Positions 1 through 7,940 of a DNA stretch of 35,535 nucleotides are shown here, piece after piece; within the stretch, counting starts at the first letter, position 1; the number at the start of each line of letters is the position of its first letter. Below the pieces are notes generated by a model. The model made no database searches. It was not told the DNA's origin and worked only from the letters and a program-made list of their open reading frames with translations. The position numbers were made by a program, and so were the translations under genes. Source of the stretch: Owenweeksia sp. (GTDB lineage Bacteria; Bacteroidota; Bacteroidia; Flavobacteriales; Schleiferiaceae); contig JANQHO010000062.1 in NCBI GenBank assembly GCA_028277105.1, forward strand, positions 1 through 35,535, given 5' to 3'.

Positions 1-129
1 CTTCTCAAACTGGAGGATATGAACCTGATAGAAAAACAAGAATTGGTGCGTTCACACGGCAATAATGCCGGACGTAAACATTACGGCAAAGGCAACCGCA
101 AACGCAGAAAGTTCAAACCGAAAAACTAA
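1..129 (+). CDS. C-terminal end of a DUF4290-like protein (partial)
   Basis: The first 129 bases are open in frame 1 and end with TAA, giving the last 42 residues of a protein that begins outside the window. The tail is strongly basic, with a run of K/R/N residues (GNRKRRKFKPKN at the very end), as in tails that contact nucleic acid or ribosomes. In many Bacteroidota a DUF4290 gene of unknown function lies directly upstream of murA, and this is the basis of the call. The fragment itself is too short to prove the family. It ends 6 bases before the murA start, so the two are probably co-transcribed. Confidence 0.5.
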   Translation, partial: LLKLEDMNLIEKQELVRSHGNNAGRKHYGKGNRKRRKFKPKN

Positions 130-135
130 ACAGCC

Positions 136-1443
136 TTGGGTACTTTCCAGATAAGCGGTGGCAAAAAACTAAAAGGCGATATTATTCCCCAGGGAGCTAA
201 AAACGAAGCCTTGCAAGTAATATGTGCTACCCTGCTCACTTCCGAAAAAGTTACCATCAGCAATATTCCCGACATCAGGGATGTCAATAAACTGATCGAT
301 CTTTTATCTGACCTGGGTGTTTCTATCCGCAAAAGGGGAAGCGGCACTTACATTTTTCATGCGGACAGTATCAACCTCGATTATTTTGAAACCGAAGCTT
401 TTAAAGAAAAAGGCGCTGCTCTTCGAGGTTCTATAATGATCGTAGGCCCACTGCTGGCTCGCTTTGGAAAAGGTTATATTCCAAAACCGGGGGGCGACAA
501 GATCGGTCGTAGAAGACTGGACACTCACTTCTTGGGTTTCCAGAAATTGGGTGCCAAATTCCGCTACAATGCCAATGAATCCTTTTATGGAGTAGAAGGC
601 AAAAATCTCAAAGGTGCCTATATGCTGCTGGATGAAGCCTCAGTTACTGGTACAGCTAATATTATAATGGCAGCCGTTTTAGCTGAAGGTATCACTACTA
701 TTTACAATGCAGCCTGCGAACCTTACGTACAACAGCTCTGTAAAATGCTTAATAGCATGGGAGCTGATATTAAAGGCATTGGTTCTAACCTGCTCACTAT
801 AAATGGTATGAGCGAACTGGGAGGTTGTGAACACCGTATACTACCCGATATGATAGAGATCGGTTCATGGATCGGTATGGCTGCCATGACAGCTTCTGAT
901 ATTACCATAAAAAATGTGAGCTATTCAAACCTCGGCATTATTCCTTCCGTATTTAAAAAGATGGGAATACAGATGGAGTTGATCAATGATGATCTGCATA
1001 TTCCAGCCCAGGATCATTATGAAATAGAAAATTTTATTGATGGCTCTATTCTCACCATTGCCGATGCCCCCTGGCCGGGTTTTACACCCGATCTTTTGAG
1101 CATTGCCCTGGTAGTGGCTACACAGGCTCGCGGCAGTGTTCTCATCCATCAAAAAATGTTTGAGAGCCGCTTGTTCTTCGTAGATAAATTGATTGATATG
1201 GGAGCCCAGATTATTCTTTGCGACCCACACCGTGCTACTGTAATTGGTTTAGATAGATCTGTGGCATTAAAAGCCACTACCATGACCAGCCCCGATATAC
1301 GGGCAGGGATATCGCTCCTGATCGCTGCCTTAAGTGCCGATGGCACCAGTACGATCCACAATATAGAGCAAATCGACCGGGGCTATCAAAATATCGATCA
1401 ACGATTAAAAGCGGTGGGAGCAGAAATTGTTAGATTAGATTAA
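136..1443 (+). CDS. murA: UDP-N-acetylglucosamine 1-carboxyvinyltransferase (MurA)
   Basis: MurA transfers enolpyruvate from PEP to UDP-GlcNAc, the first committed step of peptidoglycan synthesis in the cytoplasm. The 435-residue length is normal and the EPSP-synthase-like fold covers the whole protein. The PQGAKNEAL motif at residues 18-26 supplies the conserved Lys22/Asn23 pair. The active-site loop reads KPGGDKIGRRRLD around residue 121. The residue that is Cys115 in E. coli is Asp here (codon 496-498), a substitution known to make MurA insensitive to fosfomycin. The start is TTG at 136, chosen because it gives the family-typical MGTFxIxGG N-terminus. It follows the upstream stop by 6 bases, consistent with an operon that may continue into the thioredoxin gene. 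Confidence 0.96.
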   Translation: MGTFQISGGKKLKGDIIPQGAKNEALQVICATLLTSEKVTISNIPDIRDVNKLIDLLSDLGVSIRKRGSGTYIFHADSINLDYFETEAFKEKGAALRGSIMIVGPLLARFGKGYIPKPGGDKIGRRRLDTHFLGFQKLGAKFRYNANESFYGVEGKNLKGAYMLLDEASVTGTANIIMAAVLAEGITTIYNAACEPYVQQLCKMLNSMGADIKGIGSNLLTINGMSELGGCEHRILPDMIEIGSWIGMAAMTASDITIKNVSYSNLGIIPSVFKKMGIQMELINDDLHIPAQDHYEIENFIDGSILTIADAPWPGFTPDLLSIALVVATQARGSVLIHQKMFESRLFFVDKLIDMGAQIILCDPHRATVIGLDRSVALKATTMTSPDIRAGISLLIAALSADGTSTIHNIEQIDRGYQNIDQRLKAVGAEIVRLD

Positions 1444-1457
1444 TATATTTGAACACT

Positions 1458-2018
1458 ATGAAAACAGATATAAAACCCTTACTTCTCATAGCCCTGGCTG
1501 CTATTACCTTTATCGGATTATCGTTTGCCAACGAACTGAGCGATAGTTACAGCCCGGCAGAAGAGCAATCTAAAATGCTGACTATAGGTGATAAAGCGCC
1601 TGAATTAGCTTTTAAAGACCCACAGGGGAACATTAAAAAATTAAGCGACCTTAAAGGAAAGATCGTACTGATAGATTTTTGGGCCAGTTGGTGCCGCCCT
1701 TGCCGCATGGAAAACCCTAATGTAGTTAGGACTTACAACAAATATAAGAGTGCTAAATTTAAGAATGCCAAAGGCTTCGAAATTTACAGTGTGTCTTTAG
1801 ACCGCAATAAAACCGATTGGGAAAATGCCATTAAAAAGGATAAACTAACATGGGAAAATCACGTTAGCGACCTCAAATTCTGGCAGTCTGCCGCTGCAGC
1901 TAAATATAATGTTAATGCTATTCCTGCTACTTTTTTAATTGATGAGGATGGTGTTATTATAGCCAAAAGCTTAAGAGGTAACGCATTGGACAGGGCACTT
2001 GAAAAATTGACAGAATAA
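1458..2018 (+). CDS. TlpA/ResA-type thioredoxin-like protein
   Basis: This is an exported thioredoxin-fold protein of the TlpA/ResA/AhpC-TSA group. A hydrophobic N-terminal segment (about residues 6-22, followed by A-N-E) looks like a signal peptide or membrane anchor, so the protein should act in the periplasm. The redox motif is WCRPC in the context FWASWCRPCRMENP. The cis-proline region is IPATFLID. ATG 1458 is preferred over TTG 1449, three codons upstream, because it places a lysine directly before the hydrophobic stretch. Such proteins reduce or oxidise disulfides in apocytochromes or other envelope proteins, but the partner cannot be told from the sequence. It lies 14 bases after murA and is followed by a terminator. 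Confidence 0.88.
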   Translation: MKTDIKPLLLIALAAITFIGLSFANELSDSYSPAEEQSKMLTIGDKAPELAFKDPQGNIKKLSDLKGKIVLIDFWASWCRPCRMENPNVVRTYNKYKSAKFKNAKGFEIYSVSLDRNKTDWENAIKKDKLTWENHVSDLKFWQSAAAAKYNVNAIPATFLIDEDGVIIAKSLRGNALDRALEKLTE

Positions 2019-2041
2019 ACATATCAATTTAATGACATAAG

Positions 2042-2074
2042 ACACCGGCTCTCCCAAAGAGTCGGTGTTTTTTT
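2042..2074 (+). terminator. Intrinsic terminator after the thioredoxin gene
   Basis: Two ten-base arms, ACACCGGCTC (2042-2051) and GAGTCGGTGT (2059-2068), pair with one G-T wobble around a 7-base loop. A run of seven T follows. It separates the murA-thioredoxin unit from grpE-dnaJ. Confidence 0.88.
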
Positions 2075-2111
2075 ATGCCACTATGACACATGAAGGCCTG
2101 TGGCAGCAATT

Positions 2112-2138
2112 TTGAACTCGAAAATGGCTGATAAATTT
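2112..2138 (+). promoter_or_regulatory. Candidate Bacteroidota promoter at the grpE 5' end
   Basis: TTG (2112-2114), 17 bases, then TAAATTTG (2131-2138) match the Bacteroidota -33/-7 consensus TTG...TAnnTTTG. It lies inside the longest possible grpE reading frame, only 6 bases before ATG 2145. If used, it would give a leaderless or nearly leaderless mRNA starting GrpE at 2145. It could also be a chance match in coding sequence. Confidence 0.4.
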
Positions 2139-2708
2139 GAAACTATGGCAAAAGACGAATCAGTACAGGAAATAAACGACCGGGAAGAAATACAGCAGAC
2201 TAATGCTGATAACAATGAAAAAAACGAAGAAATCCCTGTTGAAGAAAACCAAGCTGAAGAGCAAAAGAACGATGCCGATCTTTTAAATGAGGAGATACAA
2301 AAGCTGAAAGATCAAAATTTGAGGTTGTACGCTGAATTTGAGAACTATAAGAAGCGAACGGCAAAGGAAAGGATAGAACTGTTTGGCACAGCTAATCAGG
2401 AACTAATGAGTGCTTTGCTCCCCGTACTGGATGATTTTTCCAGGGCTTTGAAATCACTGGAAGGAACAGAAAATGAAGAAGGGGTGCAACTTATTTTCCA
2501 CAAGTTGGAAAACACTTTAAAGAACAAGGGTTTAAAACCTATGGAAGAGAGTCACGGAAAAGAGTTTGATGTAGACACTATGGAGGCAATTACCCGGATT
2601 CCTGCCCCTGCCGAAGATCAAAAAGGCAAAGTGATAGATGAAGTGGAGAGAGGGTACTACCTGGGCAATAAAATACTGCGCTACGCCAAGGTAGTAGTAG
2701 GAGAATAA
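2124..2708 (+). CDS. grpE: Nucleotide exchange factor GrpE
   Basis: GrpE is the dimeric nucleotide-exchange factor that releases ADP from DnaK. The N-terminal 50 or so residues are acidic and low-complexity (E/N/Q rich). A long coiled-coil helix follows, and the core contains [16 protein letters not shown], a GrpE signature. The C-terminal beta-wing ends with [15 protein letters not shown], as usual. The start is uncertain: GTG 2100, ATG 2124 and ATG 2145 are all in frame. ATG 2124 is reported. A promoter-like TTG-N17-TAAATTTG ends at 2138, which would favour 2145 if it is real. Seven bases separate grpE from dnaJ, so they form an operon. No dnaK is present here. Confidence 0.93.
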   Translation: MADKFETMAKDESVQEINDREEIQQTNADNNEKNEEIPVEENQAEEQKNDADLLNEEIQKLKDQNLRLYAEFENYKKRTAKERIELFGTANQELMSALLPVLDDFSRALKSLEGTENEEGVQLIFHKLENTLKNKGLKPMEESHGKEFDVDTMEAITRIPAPAEDQKGKVIDEVERGYYLGNKILRYAKVVVGE

Positions 2709-2715
2709 TACAGTT

Positions 2716-3843
2716 ATGGCTAAACGGGACTATTACGAAATACTCGGAATTAACAAAAATGCTACTGCTGATGAGATCAAAAAGGCTTATCGCAAGCTAG
2801 CTATCAAGTATCATCCCGATAAAAACCCGGGTGATCAGGAGGCCGAAACTAAATTTAAAGAAGCAGCTGAAGCTTATGAAGTATTAAGCGACCAGGAGAA
2901 ACGCCAGCGGTACGATCGCTACGGTCATGCCGGAGTGGGTGGAGCCGGGCAAGGCGGTTTTGGCGGAGGTATGAGCATGGACGATATCTTTGAGCAATTC
3001 GGGGATATTTTTGGCGGGGCTTTTGGAGGCTTTGGCGGTTTTGGCGGACAAAGCCGTGGAGGAGGGCGCAGACGTGTCTTTAAAGGAAGCAACATCCGTA
3101 TAAGAGTCAAAGTGAGCCTGGAAGATATTGCCAATGGCGTAGAGAAAAAGATTCGTATCAAACGCCAGGTACCGGCCGATAATGTCAGTTTTAAAGAATG
3201 CCCCACCTGCCACGGACGGGGGCAGGTACACCGCGTTACCAATACTATACTGGGGCAGATGCAAACCGCTACTACCTGCCCTACCTGTAACGGACTGGGT
3301 CAGGTTATTGATAAAAAACCTGCTGAAGCTGACGAATACGGTATGGTAAAAAAAGATGAAACCGTAAGCCTGAAAATACCGGCCGGAGTGGTAGACGGTA
3401 TGCAGCTCAAAGTAGCCGGTGAAGGAAATGCAGGTCCCATGGGAGGGGTTAATGGCGATTTGATAGTAGCTATAGAAGAACAGGAACACCCTGAACTGAA
3501 ACGCGAAGGCAATAATCTGCATTACGATCTTTACATCAGTATTCCCGATGCAGTACTAGGTACTAAAGCCGAAGTTCCTACCGTTAGCGGCAAGGCCCGT
3601 ATTAAACTCGATCCTGGCACACAACCAGGCCGTATATTGAGGTTACGCAATAAGGGTTTGCCTAGTGTAGAAGGTTACGGCACCGGTGACCTGCTCGTGC
3701 ACATCAATGTATGGACACCTAAGAATATCTCTTCCGATCAAAGGAAATTTTTCGAAGAGCTGCAAAATGATCCCAATTTCAAGCCCGACCCAGGTAAAAG
3801 TGATAAGTCATTTTTTGACAAGGTAAAGGAAATGTTTACCTGA
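2716..3843 (+). CDS. dnaJ: Chaperone DnaJ (Bacteroidota type, two CxxCxGxG motifs)
   Basis: DnaJ stimulates DnaK ATPase and delivers unfolded substrates. The J domain (residues 1-70) carries YHPDKNPGD with the essential HPD. A Gly/Phe-rich linker follows (about residues 75-115). The zinc-binding region has only two CxxCxGxG motifs, CPTCHGRG and CPTCNGLG, separated by about 25 residues, instead of the canonical four. Other Bacteroidota DnaJ proteins share this form, so it is not a truncation. The two substrate-binding beta domains follow, and the C-terminus is [12 protein letters not shown]. It is co-transcribed with grpE and followed by a strong terminator. The 375-residue length is normal. 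Confidence 0.96.
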   Translation: MAKRDYYEILGINKNATADEIKKAYRKLAIKYHPDKNPGDQEAETKFKEAAEAYEVLSDQEKRQRYDRYGHAGVGGAGQGGFGGGMSMDDIFEQFGDIFGGAFGGFGGFGGQSRGGGRRRVFKGSNIRIRVKVSLEDIANGVEKKIRIKRQVPADNVSFKECPTCHGRGQVHRVTNTILGQMQTATTCPTCNGLGQVIDKKPAEADEYGMVKKDETVSLKIPAGVVDGMQLKVAGEGNAGPMGGVNGDLIVAIEEQEHPELKREGNNLHYDLYISIPDAVLGTKAEVPTVSGKARIKLDPGTQPGRILRLRNKGLPSVEGYGTGDLLVHINVWTPKNISSDQRKFFEELQNDPNFKPDPGKSDKSFFDKVKEMFT

Positions 3844-3863
3844 GTCTTAATAAATTTTAATAC

Positions 3864-3889
3864 AACCCCCGATCTGCCGGGGGTTTTTT
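3864..3889 (+). terminator. Intrinsic terminator after dnaJ
   Basis: A perfect 8-bp stem, AACCCCCG (3864-3871) with CGGGGGTT (3878-3885), encloses a 6-base loop and runs into six T (3884-3889). It ends the grpE-dnaJ unit. Confidence 0.92.
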
Positions 3890-3908
3890 ATTGTTCTTTT
3901 CTTTTAGA

Positions 3909-3940
3909 TTTGAATTTCAGTTTGCAAATAATTAACCTTG
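3909..3940 (+). promoter_or_regulatory. Promoter of the ABC-MscS-Ppx-regulator operon
   Basis: TTTG (3909-3912), 20 bases, then TAACCTTG (3933-3940) fit the Bacteroidota -33/-7 consensus with one mismatch in the -7 box. The ATG at 3942 follows after one base, so transcription would start at or inside the first codons, or a second promoter exists. The site lies just after the dnaJ terminator. Confidence 0.5.
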
Positions 3941-3941
3941 T

Positions 3942-4844
3942 ATGAGTATACTTTCTGTCAAAAAAATTTCAAAGTTCTACGGCAATTTCCAGGCGCTCAA
4001 TTCTGTATCGTTGGAAGTTCCCCAAGGCAGCATTTACGGTTTATTGGGTCCTAATGGAGCCGGTAAAACTTCGCTGATCCGCATCATCAATCAGATCACT
4101 GCACCTGATGAAGGTGAAGTGTGGTTTGACGGTGAGAAACTCAACAGCAGTCACATTTCTCAAATAGGTTACTTGCCTGAGGAGAGGGGTTTATATCCCA
4201 AAATGAAAGTAGGCGAGCACCTGCTCTATCTGGCCCAACTGAAAGATCTGCCCAAAGAGGAAGCTAAAAAAAGGATCAAAGAATGGTTAAAGCGCTTTGA
4301 AATTACCGATTGGTGGGATAAAAAGATCGAAGAGCTATCGAAAGGCATGGCCCAGAAAATTCAGTTTATCGCCACCGTTATCCACCGCCCCAAGCTCCTC
4401 ATTTTTGACGAGCCTTTCACCGGCTTTGACCCTATTAATACGGAACTCATCAAAAGTGAGATCAGGCGGTTGCGGGATGAAGGTGCTTCCGTAATTTTTT
4501 CCACCCACCGCATGGAATCGGTAGAAGAGATCTGCGACTACATTGCCCTGATCAATAAATCCAGCAAAATTTTGGAAGGACGTCTTAAAGACGTGAAAAA
4601 TGAATACAAGAACAATGTTTTTATAGCTGAAGTAAAAGGAACGGAAACCGTATCTCCTCTAAACGGTTTTGAAATACTGGATCAACAGGTAATTGAAGAC
4701 AATACCTTGCTGAGAATTGCCCTTAAGGATCATCTCAGCAACGAACTGATCTCGGTGCTGGCAGCTCAGCGCACCATTTTAAGATATGAAGAAGAAATTC
4801 CCAGCCTCAATGAGATATTCATCCAAAAAGTACAGGAACAATGA
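3942..4844 (+). CDS. ABC transporter ATP-binding protein (NatA-like)
   Basis: This is the cytoplasmic ATPase subunit of an ABC-2 type exporter. The Walker A motif is GPNGAGKT (residues 36-43). The signature reads ELSKGMAQKIQ, a variant of LSGGQ typical of NatA/YhaQ-type subunits. Walker B is LLIFDEPFTGFDP and the H-loop is FSTHRM. After about residue 215 comes the C-terminal domain common to this group. It overlaps the permease gene by 4 bases (ATGA), so the two subunits are translationally coupled. NatAB of Bacillus exports sodium; related pairs handle peptides or lipids, so the substrate here is unknown. Confidence 0.92.
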   Translation: MSILSVKKISKFYGNFQALNSVSLEVPQGSIYGLLGPNGAGKTSLIRIINQITAPDEGEVWFDGEKLNSSHISQIGYLPEERGLYPKMKVGEHLLYLAQLKDLPKEEAKKRIKEWLKRFEITDWWDKKIEELSKGMAQKIQFIATVIHRPKLLIFDEPFTGFDPINTELIKSEIRRLRDEGASVIFSTHRMESVEEICDYIALINKSSKILEGRLKDVKNEYKNNVFIAEVKGTETVSPLNGFEILDQQVIEDNTLLRIALKDHLSNELISVLAAQRTILRYEEEIPSLNEIFIQKVQEQ

Positions 4845-6148
4845 GTAAGGTATTATTGATCTTAAAACGGGAATTTATAACCCGCGTCCGCAAAAAGAGT
4901 TTCCTTATTATGACCATATTGGGCCCTGTTCTTTTGTCGGCTCTTTTTATGTTGCCCGCTTACCTGGCCACGCTGCCGGGTGACGAACGCACGATAACGG
5001 TTCTGGACGAAGCTGCCCTGCTCGATTTTGACAGGGGTAAAGACAATCTCAAATTCCGCTATTTACCTCCTGAGAAATTCGGTCTGGAAGAGGCCAAGGA
5101 ATTCTTTTCTAATTCTGAGGATTACGCCTTTTTGTATATACCACAGTCTGAAGGGGGTGATCCCGACTTCATCAGCCGTAACACCCAACTCTATAGCCGG
5201 GGTGATGTGAGTTTTTCGGTAGAGATCTACATAGAGGATATGTTGGAAAAATACATCCAAAAGGAAAAACTCAAAGCCCAGGGCGTTGATCCCGAGGTGC
5301 TGGCACGTACCAAGACCAAAGTCAATATCCGTATTTTTAACCTGGAAAAGGATACTGAAACTGAAAACCTGGCTGCCATTAAAATGGCTATAGGTTATAT
5401 AGGTGGCTTTCTCATCTACATTTTTGTTTTCATTTACGGAGCCCAGGTCATGAGAGGGGTAATTGAGGAAAAAACCAGCCGTATTGTTGAGGTTATGGTC
5501 TCATCGGTAAAGCCCTTTCAATTAATGATGGGAAAAATATTGGGGCTGGCCTCGGTAGCCCTGCTCCAGTTTGTGATCTGGATAGTTTTTGGCACGGGCT
5601 TTTATCTTATAGCCACCACAGTTATTTTAGGTGACAAACTGGATGCTGCCAATATAGCCCGGCAACCAATGCAAGGTATGGACAACGAAATGATCTTTGA
5701 TATTGTCAACACTGTTAGTGCCATCAATTTTCCCTACATCATCAGTTGCTTCATATTTTTCTTTCTTTTCGGATTTCTGCTTTATGCCGCTCTCTTTGCT
5801 GCTATAGGCTCTGCCGTTGATAAAGAGTCGGATACCCAACAATTTATGCTGCCCGTGTCATTACCTATTATTGCTGGTATTATTGTGATGATAAGAGCCC
5901 TGGAGAACCCGGATGGCCCTGTTGCTGTTTGGTTTTCCATGATACCGCTCACCTCACCCATCGTTATGATGTCGCGTGTACCTTTTGAAATATCCTGGTG
6001 GCAATTAGTACTGAGCATGATCATATTGATAGTTACTTTTGTATTTATCACCTGGCTGGCTGGTCGCATTTACCGCATTGGTATTTTGATGTATGGCAAA
6101 AAACCATCATTCAGGGAGATACTGAAATGGACAACTTATAAAAACTAA
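4841..6148 (+). CDS. ABC-2 type permease (NatB-like)
   Basis: This is the 435-residue membrane subunit that pairs with the upstream ATPase. One TM helix near residues 20-42 (KKSFLIMTILGPVLLSALFM) is followed by a large extracytoplasmic domain of about 135 residues. Five or so further TM helices occupy residues 180-420. The motif GVIEEKTSRIVEVMVSSVKPFQLMMGKILG is the cytoplasmic coupling loop typical of ABC2_membrane_3 proteins. Its start overlaps the ATPase stop by 4 bases, and its stop shares one base with the next start (TAATG). The substrate cannot be deduced. Confidence 0.9.
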   Translation: MSKVLLILKREFITRVRKKSFLIMTILGPVLLSALFMLPAYLATLPGDERTITVLDEAALLDFDRGKDNLKFRYLPPEKFGLEEAKEFFSNSEDYAFLYIPQSEGGDPDFISRNTQLYSRGDVSFSVEIYIEDMLEKYIQKEKLKAQGVDPEVLARTKTKVNIRIFNLEKDTETENLAAIKMAIGYIGGFLIYIFVFIYGAQVMRGVIEEKTSRIVEVMVSSVKPFQLMMGKILGLASVALLQFVIWIVFGTGFYLIATTVILGDKLDAANIARQPMQGMDNEMIFDIVNTVSAINFPYIISCFIFFFLFGFLLYAALFAAIGSAVDKESDTQQFMLPVSLPIIAGIIVMIRALENPDGPVAVWFSMIPLTSPIVMMSRVPFEISWWQLVLSMIILIVTFVFITWLAGRIYRIGILMYGKKPSFREILKWTTYKN

Positions 6149-6999
6149 TGAAAGAGTTTAGGGATTTCCTGGAGCTGGTAATCTATTCCACTGACAAATT
6201 TGAGTTGAGGGTCATCAACCTGCTCTATGTTATCATCGTTTTCCTTATAGCTCGTCTGGTGCTCTGGGGAATCAGTAAGTACCTCAAAAGAAAGGTCAGG
6301 GATAAAAGACTGGATGCCGGTAAAAAATATGCTATTGGTCAGATCATAACCTACGTTGTTTATGTAATTGCCATTATTACTGCCATAGATAGTTTAGGTG
6401 TAAAGATTACCGTTCTGCTGGCCGGTTCCACTGCCCTGCTGGTAGGTTTAGGTCTCGGTTTACAGGATTTCTTCCGCGATCTGATTGCCGGTTTTATCAT
6501 TCTCTTCGAGAGAGTGGTCACAGCCGGTGATATTGTAGAAATAGCTGGTGTAGTAGGGCAGGTAAAAGAAGTAGGGCTGCGTACTACCAGCCTGGTAACC
6601 CGTGAAGACATCGTACTTATTGTTCCCAATACCAAGCTCACTTCTGACAATGTGATCAACTGGTCACAAAACCATAAGGTTACACGCTTCCGGATTGATA
6701 TAGGAGTAGCCTACGGCAGCGATACCCGGCTGGTAGAAAAAATACTGATCAATTGCGCCAAGCAACATAAAGATGTTCTCAGCAATATGGAGCCTTATGT
6801 TTTTTTCAGGGATTTTGGTAATTCCTCCCTGGATTTTTCTCTTTACTTTTTTTCCAAGAACCTCTTTCGCATTGAACGGACCAAGAGCGATATCCGCTTT
6901 AGCATAGATCAAGAGTTCCGTAATAATGGTGTTACCATTCCGTTCCCTCAAACTGATGTATGGGTACGCCAATTTCCTCAAAACAAAGCAGCTGAATGA
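6148..6999 (+). CDS. Small-conductance mechanosensitive channel (MscS family)
   Basis: MscS channels form heptamers in the inner membrane that open under tension and release solutes during hypo-osmotic shock. Three N-terminal TM helices are visible (about residues 22-42, 66-84 and 88-118). The pore helix contains the glycine-rich stretch LVGLGLGLQDFFRDLIAGF, which is characteristic. The beta domain follows (TAGDIVEIAGVVGQVKEVGLRTT), then an alpha/beta C-terminal part ending IPFPQTDVW. At 283 residues it is of normal MscS size. It is the third gene of an overlapping operon: the start shares one base with the upstream stop, and its own stop overlaps the Ppx/GppA gene by 4 bases. Confidence 0.93.
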   Translation: MKEFRDFLELVIYSTDKFELRVINLLYVIIVFLIARLVLWGISKYLKRKVRDKRLDAGKKYAIGQIITYVVYVIAIITAIDSLGVKITVLLAGSTALLVGLGLGLQDFFRDLIAGFIILFERVVTAGDIVEIAGVVGQVKEVGLRTTSLVTREDIVLIVPNTKLTSDNVINWSQNHKVTRFRIDIGVAYGSDTRLVEKILINCAKQHKDVLSNMEPYVFFRDFGNSSLDFSLYFFSKNLFRIERTKSDIRFSIDQEFRNNGVTIPFPQTDVWVRQFPQNKAAE

Positions 7000-7940
7000 G
7001 AATAGCTATTATTGACCTGGGCACCAATACCTTCAATCTGCTTATCCGGGAAACTGAAACCAATGCCGTAATATTCAATACTAAAATTTCTGTAAAGCTG
7101 GGAGAAGGAGGAATAGATAACCAGATAATCGCTCCTGCAGCATTTGAAAGAGGTTTATTGGCTTTAGCTGAGCATCGTGATAGTATTAAAAATTACCAGG
7201 TAGATAAAACCTATGCTTTTGCTACTTCAGCCATACGGTCAACTTCCAACGGATCTCAATTTGTAGAAGAAGCCAAAGAAAAAACAGGCATCATCATCAA
7301 TGTGATTGACGGACAACAGGAGGCTGAACTGATCTATTTCGGAGTAAGGCAGGCTTTAGATATGGGTGAGAACATATCACTGATCATGGATATTGGCGGG
7401 GGCAGTACTGAGTTTATCCTGGCCAATAAAAACGAAATATTCTGGAAAGAAAGCTATCTCATTGGCTCCAGCCGCTTAATGGAAAAATTCCGTCCAGACG
7501 ATCCTATCCCTCTTCATCAGATCGAAGCAGTAGAAAACTATCTCGAAGCCAGTTTGCAAAGTTTGTTTGAAACGGCTGAGCAGTACAAGCCTCTTTGGCT
7601 GATCGGTAGCAGCGGTTCTTTCGACACCCTGGCTTCTATGGCTTCCTGGAAATTCAGGGGATTTGACCTGCCCGCAGATCATACCAGCTACACTTTTGAC
7701 CTGAACCAATACATCGCAATAGCCCGCCTAATGCTACAAGCCGATTTTGAGAAGCGTCTCAATACCCCGGGAATGATACCGATGCGGGCCGATATGATCA
7801 ATATGGCCTGTATTCAAATTAATTTAGTTTTAAAAAGATCAGGCTTGAAAGTGATGAAATTATCTACTTATGCCCTTAAAGAGGGTGTGTATTTTCAAAT
7901 AACCCAAAATCAGTCCACATGGCAAGAATCCTTATTGTAG
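6996..7940 (+). CDS. Ppx/GppA-family phosphatase
   Basis: This is an exopolyphosphatase/guanosine pentaphosphatase-like protein of the ASKHA fold, acting on polyphosphate or pppGpp in the cytoplasm. The phosphate-1 motif is IIDLGTNTFNLLI (residues 4-16) and the phosphate-2 motif is LIMDIGGGSTEFI. The protein has 314 residues, so it is the short form made of the two ASKHA domains, without the C-terminal HD domain of E. coli Ppx/GppA. Which activity dominates cannot be decided by eye. The last 22 bases overlap the start of the response-regulator gene, which suggests translational coupling. Confidence 0.92.
   Translation: MRIAIIDLGTNTFNLLIRETETNAVIFNTKISVKLGEGGIDNQIIAPAAFERGLLALAEHRDSIKNYQVDKTYAFATSAIRSTSNGSQFVEEAKEKTGIIINVIDGQQEAELIYFGVRQALDMGENISLIMDIGGGSTEFILANKNEIFWKESYLIGSSRLMEKFRPDDPIPLHQIEAVENYLEASLQSLFETAEQYKPLWLIGSSGSFDTLASMASWKFRGFDLPADHTSYTFDLNQYIAIARLMLQADFEKRLNTPGMIPMRADMINMACIQINLVLKRSGLKVMKLSTYALKEGVYFQITQNQSTWQESLL

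Noticed and set aside
2884..3522. Long minus-strand open frame (212 residues) opposite dnaJ.
   Set aside because: It lies fully inside dnaJ on the other strand, and its composition reflects the complement of the Gly/Phe-rich region.
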